Numbered from the stretch's first letter, positions 34,970 to 52,013 are shown. The stretch is 64,000 bases of DNA from Liolophura sinensis (GCF_032854445.1 NC_088297.1:3967991-4031990); one strand, 5' to 3'. Numbers and translations are program-made. The notes: generated from the sequence alone by a model not told the origin.

Positions 34970-35355
34970 TTCGGCACATTACAGAAACTTACAGAACCGA
35001 TTCGACACATTACAGAAATTGTAGAACCGATCCGGCACATTGCAGACACTTACAGAACAGATTTGGCACATTACAGAAATTTACAGAACCGATTTGGCAC
35101 ATTACAGCCACTTACAGAATCGATTCGGCACATTACAGAAATTTACAGAACCGATTTGGCACATTACAGAAGCTTGCAGAACCGATTCGGCACATTACAA
35201 AAACTGCAGAACCGATTTGGCACATTACAGACACTTACAGAACCGATTCGGCACATTACAGAACCTTACAGAACCGATTCGGCACACTACAGAAACTTAC
35301 AGAACCGATTCGACACATTACAGAAACTTACAGAACCGATTCGGCACATTACAGA
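34970..35355. repeat. 31-bp minisatellite, about 12 copies
   Basis: Unit starts GATTCGGCACATTACAGAAA and continues CTTACAGAACC. 31 x 3 = 93, so short ORFs exist in every frame. No coding context. Confidence 0.95.
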
Positions 35356-36360
35356 CAAATGAAACCGCACTTCTTTGCTGGCTGTGATCACGTCTGTAAA
35401 GACATGTAGAATACTCTGCACTGCTTGTCAATAACTTTAGTTTTCTAGACCTAGTTGTTCAAAAGTGTATTAACCTAAATTTGAATTTACAGATATTTAC
35501 CAATATCAGTAAAATGAACAGAACAATTTCTTTTCGTACCTGTTCGGAATCCAAAAAGAACAAAAATAGTATCAGAGGTAGAGTAACGTTTTTCTATAAA
35601 CACTGTCTGCATGGTTTTCTTTGAAAACAAAATCTCAACAAAATCAATTTAAAGCAGACATAAAAATAATGTCCCTAATCAATTGAACAGTGTTATTGGC
35701 CTAATGACATGTTTGATTTATTTACTCATATTCAAAGAGCCAGGTCCATTTACAAAGATGACAGCAAATGGAATGGTAACAGAAAAATATATGACCAACG
35801 AAAAAATGGCATGCCTAACCTAACAGATAATGAAATTGTACAGATTAATGGACAAGCATGTGTGGGCCAAAAGACACAGAAAGTTGAATAAAGAGATGCT
35901 AATACAGCTAGTCTGCATTTGGTTTTAGAACCTGACAGATCGTTAAAAATTGTCGATATCTGATCTGGGAAGATAATTTGTTCAAAAGACCTTGTGATCT
36001 TATTAAAACATGGTTGTTCCGCCCGGATAGTGAGATGCCCGGACAGTGAGATGTCCGCGGACTTGAACAATATTCTCAGCATTTTTTTTAAATGAAATAC
36101 ATTTATATAGTGTGTTTTGATTTTCTTTTCAGCTTCCCCTCTGATTTTGTCTCTGATTCAGCGACCCTCAGCATGTTTTAAGGTCACGTTACATTGTTGT
36201 TAAACGTATTTCGACAAAAATGTCACATTGAACAATACGTTATAAAAAAAAATGCTGTACATTACTGAATAGCCAAAGGAAAGACGAGAACAAAGATGTT
36301 CCCCTTTTACCCGAGTCATTATCGGTGGGAGGCTGTTTCCATATAAGGTATACACGGCTT
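35356..36360. other. non-coding, no gene seen
   Basis: AT-rich; GGATAGTGAGATGCCC / GGACAGTGAGATGTCC near 36020-36053 is a small direct repeat. No supported gene. Confidence 0.5.
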
Positions 36361-36569
36361 GTGAGTGAGAGTGCTTGGGGTTTAACGTCGTACTTAACAA
36401 TTTTTCAATCATATGACGACGAAGACATCCTTGGAGTGCATGTAATGTGCCTCCTTGTTGCAGGGCGGATTTCCACTGCTCTTTTATCTAGTACTGCTTC
36501 AATGAGATGCCTTACCAAAGGCAAGTAAGCACACCCGCCCGAGCCATTATGCTGATAAGGGTCGCCGGT
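36361..36569 (-). mobile_element. SINE family A, 3' two-thirds
   Basis: Reverse of tail GGGGTTTAACGTCGTACTTA, then TCATATGACGACGAAG, GTGCCTCCTTGTTGCAGG and CCGCCCGAGCCATTATGCTG. The tRNA head is absent. Confidence 0.9.
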
Positions 36570-36669
36570 CCTACATGGCGAGTGATCCCTTGTGTATCAT
36601 AGGATGTCTATAGTTGTAGACATGTCACCCTATTTCGATTGGCACAGCCAAGAGAGTTACAATACCATA

Positions 36670-36990
36670 CAATGGACATTCCTAGCATATTGAGACGTCA
36701 CTTTCCGCCATTGCATATTCCTCTGCGTTAGCAACGGGCCTAAGTGTCTTCTGAGCCAGTGATCATATCGTATCCTCATCATTTCGGAGCTCCTTGTGGG
36801 TGCCGACGACAATTATTGGCATGTTTGGGTAGAATTAACTCAGTTCAGGTGCCCGTTTATCTTCTTTACTCCTTAAACTATACAGACCGTCAATGCAGAA
36901 CAACAGGAGGGTGACGTTTATGTCTGGGTTCTCCACAAGTGGAAGTGTGTAGTCATCTGTGTGTCCGAAAGCCGAAAATGACTCAATGAC
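36670..36990 (-). pseudogene. Rho-family GTPase pseudogene (RhoA-like)
   Basis: In one minus-strand frame the translation follows the middle of Rho GTPases: a TDDYTLPLV stretch like the post-switch-II region, then VTLLLFCIDGLYSL, then FYPNMPIIVVGTHKELRNDE, the region holding the guanine-recognition motif (NKKD in RhoA, here THKE), then SLAQKTLRPV and a weak MEC/SAK-like end. Three in-frame stops break it (plus-strand positions about 36835, 36763 and 36682). The N-terminal P-loop part is not recognisable. No intron interrupts the matched part, so it may be a retrocopy. RhoA resembles it better than Rac or Cdc42 because of the PNMPII and LRNDE segments. Non-functional as read. Confidence 0.8.
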
Positions 36991-37289
36991 GAACGGAGTC
37001 AGTTCGCATGGCTCCGCCTGTACAGGTGAGTCACGCTTACCGCTCCCGGACAACCTTACTGACGCGTTGTGGTATGTCATACATGTGAATACTGTCCGCA
37101 AATATTGTCAATGTTGCGTTAAGCCATACTCATTCATTCAATGCCCCCCGCCCCTGACCCCCATCCCCTATTCACCAGGTTTCTCATTTCCCACCAATAA
37201 AGTACACATCATTCAATATTGTGGCTGGATACTAAACCCCATAGGGATTGAGTTATCCATGATATTATCAATTATAAATTATCATGAAG

Positions 37290-37455
37290 AGCCCCTCCTT
37301 GGTCGAGGGGGTTAGCACACCAGCGCGGCGTAATGACCCAGGCTTCTCACCAATGCGGACGCTGTGAGTTCAAGTCCAGCTCATGCCGCAGCAACCTGCG
37401 GATGGTCATGTGTTTCCTCCGGGCTTTGCCTGGTTTCCTCCCACCATAACTGGCC
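37290..37455 (+). mobile_element. SINE family B, 3'-truncated with internal deletion
   Basis: Head GCACACCAGCGCGGCGTAAT, CACCAATGCGGACGCTGTGA, GTTCAAGTCCAGCTCATG, then CCTGCGGATGGTCATGTG and CTCCCACCATAACTGGCC. Confidence 0.85.
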
Positions 37456-37784
37456 CAAGTATTAATCACTGGGAGACGCCAAATGAAGTTTCTTTAAAAG
37501 AAGATTTTGTGAAACCCGAGTTCCAAAATTCAATCTCTGAATCTACACGTTGTTTACGCAACATTTTAATAAGAGGTCGAAGGTCGTGATGGTGGCAAGG
37601 ATATTGAAATCGCAATAGGTTTTATATTGTTATAGTTGTAGATTAGGGCAATTCTCATCCAGTAACACAGTTACGGGAGCTGGAGAGAAGCAGTCCCAAC
37701 TATGTCGGGTTCAGGATAACACTTAGAGCTGTACACATGCGCATTAAATCAGCCGAGTAGAAAATGGCGTCCACGATGTGGTCT

Positions 37785-38190
37785 CTGTGGTTAACTACCT
37801 TTTGCTAGACTTGCCGAACAAAAGGGGTTCATGGCAATCACGTCTGTTCACGAAAGAAAATTCCATCACGTCTGTTCACGAAAGAAAATTCCATTTCCAA
37901 GCCTATACCATGGCAGTTAACGAGATGGTGGCCGCGATGGAGTTGACCCTAAAAATGTCCTTTTTGTCAGTTTTTGTTTCTCCATGGACTATTTTTGGTT
38001 AGGCCATCCCAAGAACATGCAGGTTTGTTAATTTGTTGGAACATACGGTTGGCTCCGACAATGCCAGAGAAGACTTAATGCTCGTGAGAACAGCGGAAAA
38101 AGTTCCTTGCCGCCAATCCGACAGATTTGCGGACATTTCTCTCCGTAATTCTCGCAACTACGTTGCTCGATGAGAGTTACCCCATTCAAG
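37785..38190. mobile_element. MITE-like element 1, diverged second copy
   Basis: Collinear with 8644-8984: GACTATTTTTGGTTAGGCCA, CAGGTTTGTTAATTTGTTGG, GAAGACTTAATGC, TTTCTCTCCGTAATTCTCGC and the right terminal repeat TACGTTGCTCGATGAGAGTT with ACCCC. The left terminal repeat is eroded. The interior contains a local duplication of CACGTCTGTTCACGAAAGAA (about 37840-37890). Confidence 0.7.
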
Positions 38191-38469
38191 AACTAATATT
38201 ATTCTCCCTCTATACCGCCCAAATGTTGAATGTGTGTATGTTATATGGGTACGTGGGTTTTACATCGTGCTTAACAGATTTACGTGATACGACGGCCTGC
38301 GTCTACATTTAATGCTTTCTTGTCACAGGGCGACTCATGTCGCCAAAGTGTCACAAACCCTGCAGTATCATGCTGATATCATTTTAAAATGCAAGGCACT
38401 TAGAATGCAGACCAACGAGAGTGCTTTACCAGCGCTGTCGACTGCTTTTTACGGATGCCTATTCGTTCC

Positions 38470-38720
38470 ACTGTAAATGCAAAAAAAAAAAATGCGCCCA
38501 GCTTATTCGTTAAAAGGGATTACTATTTCGTTTTAACGAATTACAAAATCGTTTTAACAATGCGATTTCCTGTTTGATGTAACGGATTACTATGTAAGCG
38601 TATGGGGGTCAATAAAACAGCAATCTAACGAATTAGCAAATCGTTTTATGGGATTGCCAATACGTTGGTCGTTCGTTTAATGTACGTTAAAACGGGTTAA
38701 TATTGGTTGGAAACACTTCT
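38470..38720. repeat. block with repeated AACGAATTA...AATCGTTTTA motif
   Basis: TAACGAATTACAAAATCGTT (about 38542) and TAACGAATTAGCAAATCGTT (about 38627) are diverged direct repeats; neighbouring AACGG/CGTT motifs in both orientations suggest a decayed inverted-repeat element. Confidence 0.45.
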
Positions 38721-38864
38721 TTATTTAAAGTGGCACCAATAGGCTTCCGTAGCTTTTTGCTACCAATGATTCACAACGTCAGAGTGCATAGAGGCGAGAT
38801 TACCGGCCAGCGCTGGACTCGAACCAGTTTCCAGCTCGTGTATTCTGCTCTTATAAGACGTGGA

Positions 38865-39028
38865 CTGCATGTACTATGAACAACAGCATGTACAACCAGT
38901 TGTGTTTCCTTGCTCGAACATCTACGCTGAGCGCCTAGCTAGGCAGCAAGAAGTACAATATTTGACGTTTGATCCCGGGGTATCCCGACTTCGATGTGGA
39001 CGCTCTAACCATTAGGCCACCGGAGAAG
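38865..39028 (-). mobile_element. SINE family D, head half
   Basis: Minus-strand tRNA-like head CTCCGGTGGCCTAATGGTTA with GAGCGTCC, then CCCCGGGATCAAACGTC, then a body with CTTGCTGCC and GAGCAAGGAAACACAAC. Shares the body with 50795-51045. Confidence 0.6.
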
Positions 39029-40009
39029 TCCAAACCGCTACGCACACAAGCAATACACAAGAGGCGAATCCAAGTGTAAACTGCAATTACCCCGGACTTA
39101 AACTTCTCATTTTAAGTGTGATTATCTGCATTACCCTTTAATGTAGGAATTCCATGTTCGCTTTGTGCCATATACTGCTAGCGAGAACGTGCTCTCGTAC
39201 AACTATAAAACCCTCAAGTTCAAAACTGGTTTTAGACTCAATGTCGGATTTAAGTTTAAATCAAGTCAGCCTAAAAGAAAAAAAAAATTGACATTAAATA
39301 TGAACGGAAACTGCCGCGGTTATATTCGGATAACTGCATTTGGGTGCGGAGTTTGGCTAAAAATTTTAAACATTAAATACGACTAAATTCAAATATCAGC
39401 TAATAAGCTTTCGAACAACTGAGCCCTGCCCGTAAGTGCTGTTTTCGTGCTGAATGCCACTTCGTACGAACACCGGCTTTTGACCTTTTGAATGTCGACG
39501 GAACGACGTCGGTTGGCAGAGAAGGGACTTCACGAGTTTGTATGCTTTCAATCTGCACCATTCCACAAAAGCCTGAAACTACTTCACCTTGCCTCCAAAT
39601 TACATTAGCAATCGCCTGTCCCGACAAAATCCGCCTTTTTTTTCCCTTTCATATTAAAAAAAAAAAGAAGTCTGAAATCTGCCAATGAGGTTCACCAATC
39701 TGCAAAGGGAAGCAACTCATGGAAGGTGGTCCTCTACCTATTTGAATAACAATGTCAGTTATGATTGTTCATTATCACTTGTGTTGCTATTGAAATCAGT
39801 GGCATTGTTATTCTAGTAGGTAGAGAGCACTGCTGTTTTACGAGTTACAAGATTCGCTTGCCTTCGTGTAGACCGGAGAATCCCATTAAAGGAAAACTCC
39901 CATGTCTGTACATTACATGCGACAAACTGACTCCATGCACACGCCTGGTGCCCCTGGAATACGACTCCTAATTGTATAAACTGCAGAACAAGACAAGATA
40001 CAAATGTTT
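39029..40009. other. non-coding, no gene seen
   Basis: 3' flank of EEF1A. No ORF with recognisable homology. Confidence 0.45.
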
Positions 40010-40415
40010 GGTTTCACAGTATTCTGTTTTTATTTTAGATCAGTTAGCACGATGTTGTTGATCGGTTTGAGAACTGTTCAGTTTTCGTTTTTTTCTTTTT
40101 TCCATGGGCTTTGTATTAGCTTTCTCCAATCAGGCTGAAGGAAGTGTTGAGTTTGGCAGGCATGGACCGACAATACTTAAATTAAAACACCGGCGTTCCT
40201 TTCCTCCGGAACTCTTTACGATGTATTTTCGACCTAAGAAGCCATAGCGACAACATAACGAGCAGCTGCAGTAACGTCTTGAATAAAAGTAAAAACGGCC
40301 ACGTCGGCCTCGAAGAGGTTGTTGAGCTAACAACGTTCATGGTCTCCTTAAAAACGGTGCATCTTCTCCAGGTGCAGACAAAACTTAAAGACCCATGCCT
40401 ACCGATCCCCATATC
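40010..40415 (-). other. EEF1A: 3'UTR of EEF1A with poly(A) signal
   Basis: Minus-strand AATAAA at 40029-40034 (plus TTTATT), about 385 nt after the stop; cleavage expected just beyond, near 40010. No SINE inside. Confidence 0.6.
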
Positions 40416-46227
<5,812 letters not shown>

Positions 46228-47652
46228 CTGAAAAAAAAAATTTATACAGTGGTTTTATTACCAGTTACCTTCACAACAGGAATTCTCCGCCAGGTGGCTG
46301 GCTACTTTTCCAGGGTATTTTTTTTTAGTCAAAGAGATAAGCCATAGCATTGTAAGCTATTCTATATTTGGATACATATACATGCCAGTCCTTTAATAAA
46401 TGTGTACTATTCATATAAAGCTTCAATATCCAAAGTTATTAACTGTTAAAAACAGCTCTTCAAGCTGCTGTTTTTTCAAATGGATAAACTTTTAACAGGG
46501 ACCAATTAACTGTTCAAATACTGGACATCCTTATCCAAACTTGCTATTCACTTTCAGAATTTGCTATTAACATTGAATTTTATATGCCCATCTTTTCACC
46601 CCCATGAACTCTTTATAAAGTGAACTGAGTCCAATTGTATTATTATTGTGGATGGCCACCCACAAACATACAGGTTAAGTTAATTTCAAATACTATACAG
46701 AGCATACAACTAAATGTTCTGCCTTTCTTGTCTGCAGTTAGTATGCCAAATAATCAATACAACCGGTTTTCCCCAAGACAACTATTGCATTTGGCAATTT
46801 CCGCAAAGTTGCATTAAAACTATCCCAGTTTTGATCCTGGATTCCCAGTTGCTTAGCCACGTACTGCTCACACCCACATTCTTTATTAGAATTCCTTATC
46901 ACTAGAATTTCAGCCCAGCTAGCGTAACTTAACATTTCTTGAATCATACAGGAAAAGGAGTTCCTTAAATCACCTGTGGAAGTTTACACATCGGACACAG
47001 GAGCAAGGCATGTCAATTTTTCTTACTCCTGGTTGTGCAATGAGCGTTAGACCCACTTTTAAGAGTAATCTAGGCCACAAGTCTACCACGTGGGATCAAC
47101 AAAATGGCCGACGACAGATTCAGAGTGTAAGCCGGCACAGGATCTACGTTTTCGAACTGAATCAAGTCAGTCAACGAACGGATCCGCATTACACAATAAA
47201 TGTCTCACACAGGCGCCTGACTAAGACTTCTTAGGCAAAAAGACAAAGAAAAAAAGAATTCTTAGGCCCAGACAAAAGAAATACGACATCTAAAATTTGT
47301 AATTCCCTAAGCAACTGAGCGCATTATTTCATCAATATTTCATATTAAACATTCGGTTAGCACCTTGAACTTTCTTAAAATCAGAAGGAAAACTCTGAAC
47401 ATATGGTACTTTCAAGAACTCCAGACAAGCCGGCAACATCAAGATTCCATGATGTCGACGTGGCCTCGTACTGGTTTCGACTATACATATTTTGAAGACA
47501 ATTTTCACTCAAAAGATCAACAGACAGCGCGTAAATAATGTACATAACATAAAGCTGGATGTTTAAACTAATTGTCTGTGTGGTTAGAAAACCCGATGCT
47601 GCCGCGTAAGTTTGATATCTTTCCGATTCAAAATGACATAAATTTTACATAC

Positions 47653-47686
47653 CTTCAGCCTGAATCTGTAAGTGTGTAAAGGAAAG
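47653..47686 (-). other. EEF1A: EEF1A non-coding exon 1 with 5'TOP start
   Basis: Predicted initiation at 47686 gives CTTTCCTTTAC, a 5' terminal oligopyrimidine tract as expected for translation-factor mRNAs. The exon ends at donor GTATGT (47647-47652). Intron 1 is about 1.4 kb. Confidence 0.7.
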
Positions 47687-47696
47687 ACCCTTGGAA

Positions 47697-47757
47697 GTCA
47701 CGTGATATATATAGCCTCCTAGAGGGGTTTACACATTGACGTCACACAGGTGCTTCC
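47697..47757 (-). promoter_or_regulatory. EEF1A: EEF1A core promoter: TATA, E-box, CRE, ETS-like sites
   Basis: TATATATA at 47706-47713 is 27 bp upstream of the TOP-type start. CACGTG E-box (TCACGTGA) lies at 47697-47705, TGACGTCA (CRE palindrome) at 47737-47744, and CTTCCGG (ETS-like) near 47753. Sites are read directly; factor binding is inferred. Confidence 0.65.
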
Positions 47758-48302
47758 GGTATTGGGGGGCTGTCTTAAAATTACAGATTAGCACAAACGG
47801 TGACACGTGCAGGGTTTTCCTTCGAGGTCTTTTGTGGAGAAGTTGTGTCATATTACGTAACAATGAACAGCTTCTGCTTTCTTTGTTTGCATTTTCTATG
47901 CATGAGTTGACGTGTAACAAAAAGATAATGACAAACAGCGGAGAAGTGTTAAAAAACTTGTTGATCCACCAAGAATCGCAATTAGTATATAGTGCAAAAG
48001 CACACACCTATACACATACTCTAAAAAAAATTGAAAATTTGCATATTTGACATTTCAAATGTTCAACAAAATTTTATTTGCCATATTCAGGATACGTAAA
48101 AAGTCATTCAAGTAGCTAGTATATACACACAGTTTTTTTTGTACTTTTTTCTCCTGTCTTAAGATTGTTAATTTAGTTACATTGCTGACGCTATATACAT
48201 TTACCATGCTTAATCTCACCCCTGAAGAAAATTTTGACGAAATATTGAATCGTCAGATATGCGACTTGTAAGTGTGTTTGGGATAACAATGCTTTTGCGC
48301 TG
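47758..48302. other. non-coding, no gene seen
   Basis: Upstream flank of EEF1A. No divergent gene is apparent. Confidence 0.5.
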
Positions 48303-48812
48303 TTTGTTTATTTATTTGATTGATGTTTTACGTCGTACACAAGAATATTTCACTTATACCCCGGCGGCCAGCAGCATGGCGCATTGGAGTGAATGAGTGC
48401 ATGAGGTTTAACGTTGTACTGAACAATTTTTAAGGCATATGACGACGAAGGAATCCTTAGAGCGCATGTAATGTGCCTCCTTGTTGCAGGACGCATTTCC
48501 ACTGCTCTTTCATCTAGTGCTGTTTCACTGAGACCATTTACCGAAGGCAAGTAAACAGCCCTGCCCAAGCCATTATACTGATACGGATCAACCAGTCGTT
48601 GAACTATACCATTCATGCTGAACGCCAATCGAGGAAGTTACAATTTCCTCTTTTTAGGTCTTAGATGTGACTCGACCTAGGACTGACCCTAGATCTACCG
48701 CTCCCGAAGCGGACGCTCTACCAACTGTGCTATCGGGGCCGGTATATGGTGCATTGGAGGAAACCGGGCAGAACCTGGGTGAAACCCACGACCATCCACA
48801 GGTTGGAGGAAG
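48303..48812 (-). mobile_element. SINE family B interrupted by a family A insertion
   Basis: The left part 48303-48389 carries the tail and core (TATTTGATTGATGTTTTACG, CGGCGGCCAGCAGCATGGCG); the right part 48746-48812 continues in register (GGAGGAAACCGGGCAGAACC, CCCACGACCATCCACAGG). The interruption is the family A copy at 48390-48745. Confidence 0.9.
48390..48745 (-). mobile_element. SINE family A, full length, nested, with target duplication
   Basis: Complete copy from GAGTGCATGAGGTTTAACG to tRNA head CTATCGGGGCCGG. Flanked by ATGGCGCATTGGAG (48376-48389) and ATGGTGCATTGGAG (48746-48759), a 14-bp target-site duplication with one mismatch. Confidence 0.92.
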
Positions 48813-48904
48813 ACAAAATAAGAATTGATCGAGGCGGTCATGTGGACGATTTTTTTTTCCTCGAACAGATGCATTTAACAACTTGAATCCAGCCCGTCAC
48901 AATT

Positions 48905-49128
48905 ACCCAGGAGCCTCTCACCAATGCGGTTGTTGTGAGTTCAAGTCCAGCTCATGCTCGCTTCCTCTCCGGTCGTGAGAAAGTGAGAAAGTCGGCCTGC
49001 ACTTGCGGATGGTCGTGGGTTTCCTCCGGGTTTATGCCCGATTTCTTCTCACCATAATGTTGTCCACCGTGGTATAAGTGAAATATTCTTGAGTATGGCG
49101 TAAAACACCAATAAAAAAAAAAAATAAT
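48905..49128 (+). mobile_element. SINE family B, 5'-truncated
   Basis: Starts ACCCAGGAGCCTCTCACCAA; has GAGTTCAAGTCCAGCTCATG, GGATGGTCGTGGGTTTCCTC, ATATTCTTGAGTATGGCGTA and an A-rich tail. Confidence 0.92.
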
Positions 49129-49169
49129 AATTTTAACACGAGCACAAAGTCGAATCTCCTCCCTCAATT

Positions 49170-49171
<2 letters not shown>

Positions 49172-49258
<87 letters not shown>
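49172..49258. repeat. (TA)n microsatellite
   Basis: About 43 dinucleotides, followed by GTGTGTGTATAC. Confidence 0.98.
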
Positions 49259-49266
<8 letters not shown>

Positions 49267-49288
49267 ATACACGTATCCGATATGATAA

Positions 49289-49432
49289 AATTTATTTATT
49301 TGATTGTTACTTGTAGGGTGATATGGTCAGTTTACCGTGGTGAAGGAAACAGCTATATAGGATCCAGTGCTATATTAGGATAAACCACCCCACCTGTGGC
49401 AGGTCACTGACGAACATTTCCACGGTGAATAT
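49289..49432 (-). mobile_element. SINE family C, 3' fragment
   Basis: TTTATTTATTTGATTG tail, then GTGAAGGAAACAGC, GGATAAACCACCCCACCTGT and GGCAGGTCACTGACGAACAT, parallel to the 3' half of 29838-30203. Confidence 0.6.
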
Positions 49433-50794
49433 ATCATATTATAAAAGCCTTCCAACATTTGCTAGTATATATAGAGAGAACAAACTCAGACTAGCGACGA
49501 CAGTGTGGCTGTTGAGAAATGGCGATGTAACCGGTGAAATACGACATCTTGTCATCTTGTCTACCTCACGTAGTGTTTTATTCGAACTGTTCGGGTTAAA
49601 TGCTTAAACAGTAGCAAACTACACACACCCTGGCACAGTGTCTTAATCAGAATAAGGTTTTTGAAAAGAGGAATGCCGCGGTGGTAGTTGACATTTGTAT
49701 ATGTAGACTTGGCCTCGGCACCATATCGTTTTGGTGTATGGACGACGTCATCTATACGGAGCTCTAAAAAAGAAAAAGACCACTCTAAAGTGTATGCGTG
49801 TATCAGACGAAAGACCATTAAAAATGTCCAGGAAAATAGTTGGATTTATTATTTTTTTTTAAATGTACTTAACTTAGTAAAATGCATTGGAATATTTCAT
49901 TCTACGGTGGCCCAAATGGCGCATGTCACGATCGCAATCGCAGACTATATATCTGTATAAAACAGGATTGTCACATTACACTAGTATTACTGCACCAAGC
50001 GGCAGGTAGAAAATCATCAAAGGGAGACAATTTATTGCTCATCACCTGAAGCCGCGTACTAATCTCACCATATGTTACACTGTACGCAGGCGTAATCTAT
50101 CTATAGTGTGTGCTGCATGCTGACAGTATATAATGACCTTATTACATAACGATAATGGCCAGAATCCACCTAACTATGACGCATATACTCTAGAGAAAGC
50201 ACAGTCACTCACCCTCCCGCGCCTTCGCGAAGTTTCCAATTGACATACAGTGAACATGTGTATGCGCACACACGTAGGAAGGTCTTCAAGCAAGGCCGGA
50301 TCAACTCGCGAATGGTACCGTTCTCGTGCCGGGGTCCGCGGGCCGCGGAGCGAGATGTCCTCGTCGGACTTCCATACATGAGGATGCATGTATATACTAT
50401 ATATGTAGCTACTCTCTGAAAATAACCGGGTACGAAAAATACACGAGATGTGTACCACAGACTCACAGTAATTGTAACCAGTTTGCACAGGAACGTTATT
50501 AATGAGTACCTCGCATACATGAACTTCATGTATACATACACTTTTAATGTGTACCAAATTGTATACCTGTATGCTTACATGGCAAGCTGCACAAACACAC
50601 GTGTAGAAAAGGGCATACACGTTGCGTATTTGCTTAGTTGAGTATAGCTTAAATGAGGACACACTCCTCTTGTATACCATGTAATAGTGTTTTGCAATTA
50701 TGCTGTTGGAACTAAATAGGGCTAGACAATAGTGCAGTGCATGACCGTGCTGTATATATGGTGTGTGTATGCCCCCCACCCCCTCCTCCTCATG
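49433..50794. other. no confident gene; one 224-codon ORF of doubtful reality
   Basis: A minus-strand ORF at 50174-50848 has no domain I recognise and its 5' end runs into a SINE. A GC-rich patch with GGGGTCCGCGGGCCGCGGAG lies at about 50331-50350. Confidence 0.4.
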
Positions 50795-51042
50795 TATGTA
50801 CGCTTGGGGTGTTACGTCATACGTGACAGAGCGAAGTGCTGCTGCCACTCAAGTATATCGTGACAAAGACACCATGCATGTACACATGACACGCACCCAG
50901 TCACATTATAGCCTACTGACACCAGGCCAACTAGTCATGTTTCCTTGCTCTAGTCTCTCGGTATAATGAGTGCCAATTAAGCGAGGCAGCAACAAGTACC
51001 ACTTTTAAAGTCTTTGGTGTTTGATCCGGAATCTCCCTACTT

Positions 51043-51045
<3 letters not shown>
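50795..51045 (-). mobile_element. SINE family D
   Basis: 3' end on the left ACGCTTGGGGTGTTACGTCA, related to the family A tail. Then ATGTTTCCTTGCTC, GCGAGGCAGCAACAAGTACC, and head motif TTTGATCCGGAATCTCCCTA with CTTCGG, which parallels 38865-39028. Confidence 0.6.

Positions 51046-51089
<44 letters not shown>
51046..51089. repeat. (AT)n microsatellite between inverted SINE heads
   Basis: About 22 dinucleotides. Confidence 0.97.
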
Positions 51090-51092
<3 letters not shown>

Positions 51093-51150
51093 CCCACTAT
51101 ATCCGAAGTAGAGAGATTTCGGGATCAAACATCACATGTATAAAGACATG
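51090..51150 (+). mobile_element. SINE family D, inverted head fragment
   Basis: ATATCCGAAGTAGAGAGATT and TCGGGATCAAACATCAC are the reverse complement of 51017-51045, giving a ~35-bp hairpin with the (AT)n tract at its centre. Confidence 0.6.
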
Positions 51151-51898
51151 CCGCAGTACCGCGCTCACGGGGGTTACAGGGCGGTATCTCTAAACTTTCA
51201 TGGACGGATACATTGCAACCAGCATATGCTGATTTCATGAACAATTACAAATTGAACAGGCCTAAGTTGTATTTCATGACTGGAAATCGACTGTCTTCAC
51301 TATGGTTCAAGAAGATGGTTCAAATCACGCTGGAATAGTAGCCTATACAGTTCTCGTGTTGCGGGTCTCTATATAGGCCTACACGAAAACGATGCGATTA
51401 TTAGGCCTATCGTAGGTCGCGAGACGCGTGACGAGTCCTCCTCCGGCTTCCCTATATAATATATACTTCCCTTCATTACAGAAAACTGATGATTTCTTCT
51501 CTCTCTACGATTTACCATGCATTTTGCTTGCTATCCATATATTATTTCCTGCATATATCCCTTCGGTAGCTGGTGTTTTAGGGTGTTTTGGGGGTGGGTC
51601 TTGTAATTTATCGACTTGCAACGCCGTCCCCTTAATTATTAGTATAGGAATGTTCGACTTTACCCTTTGGATTTTATAATTTGTTTTTCTGCACGAAACT
51701 TGTCCAAGCAGCACACAAGACACACTTGAAGTGAAAAACTCTCCTTTCCTATCTGATTAGCAATTAAGAGTGGTTAATTTGCACTTCCTGGTTGGCCTAA
51801 ATTTTGTATATGCGTACTGCAGAAGCGTCGACCTATTCCCGCATGTGTGTAGGGGGGAGTGGAAAGCTCATAATCTGGGTCCCCACCTCTTCAAAAAT
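51151..51898. other. non-coding, no gene seen
   Basis: No recognisable ORF. A CCACCCCCAAAACACCC-type tract (minus) lies near 51580. Confidence 0.5.
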
Positions 51899-52013
51899 GA
51901 TTTATTTATTTGATTGGTGTTTTACGCCGTAGGCCTACTCAAGAATATTTCACTTATAATACGACGGCGGCCAGCATTATGGTGGAGGGAAATCGGGCAG
52001 AGCCCGGGGGAAC
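51899..52013 (-). mobile_element. SINE family B, 3' part
   Basis: TTTATTTATTTGATTGGTGT, CTCAAGAATATTTCACTTAT, CGGCGGCCAGCATTATGGTG and GGGCAGAGCCCGGGGG. A small AGGCCT insertion lies in the CGTACTCAAG motif. Confidence 0.92.

Noticed and set aside
34970-35355. CRISPR-like array
   Set aside because: Units are directly adjacent with no unique spacers, and the genome is eukaryotic; the same applies to the other minisatellites.
35040-35387. Repeat protein of 115 codons (HITEIYRTDLAHY type)
   Set aside because: 31-bp minisatellite read in three frames with equal openness; no flanking coding signal.
50174-50848. 224-codon minus-strand ORF as a gene
   Set aside because: No recognisable domain, low-complexity character, and its 5' end is SINE family D sequence. 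Kept only as a note because of its length.
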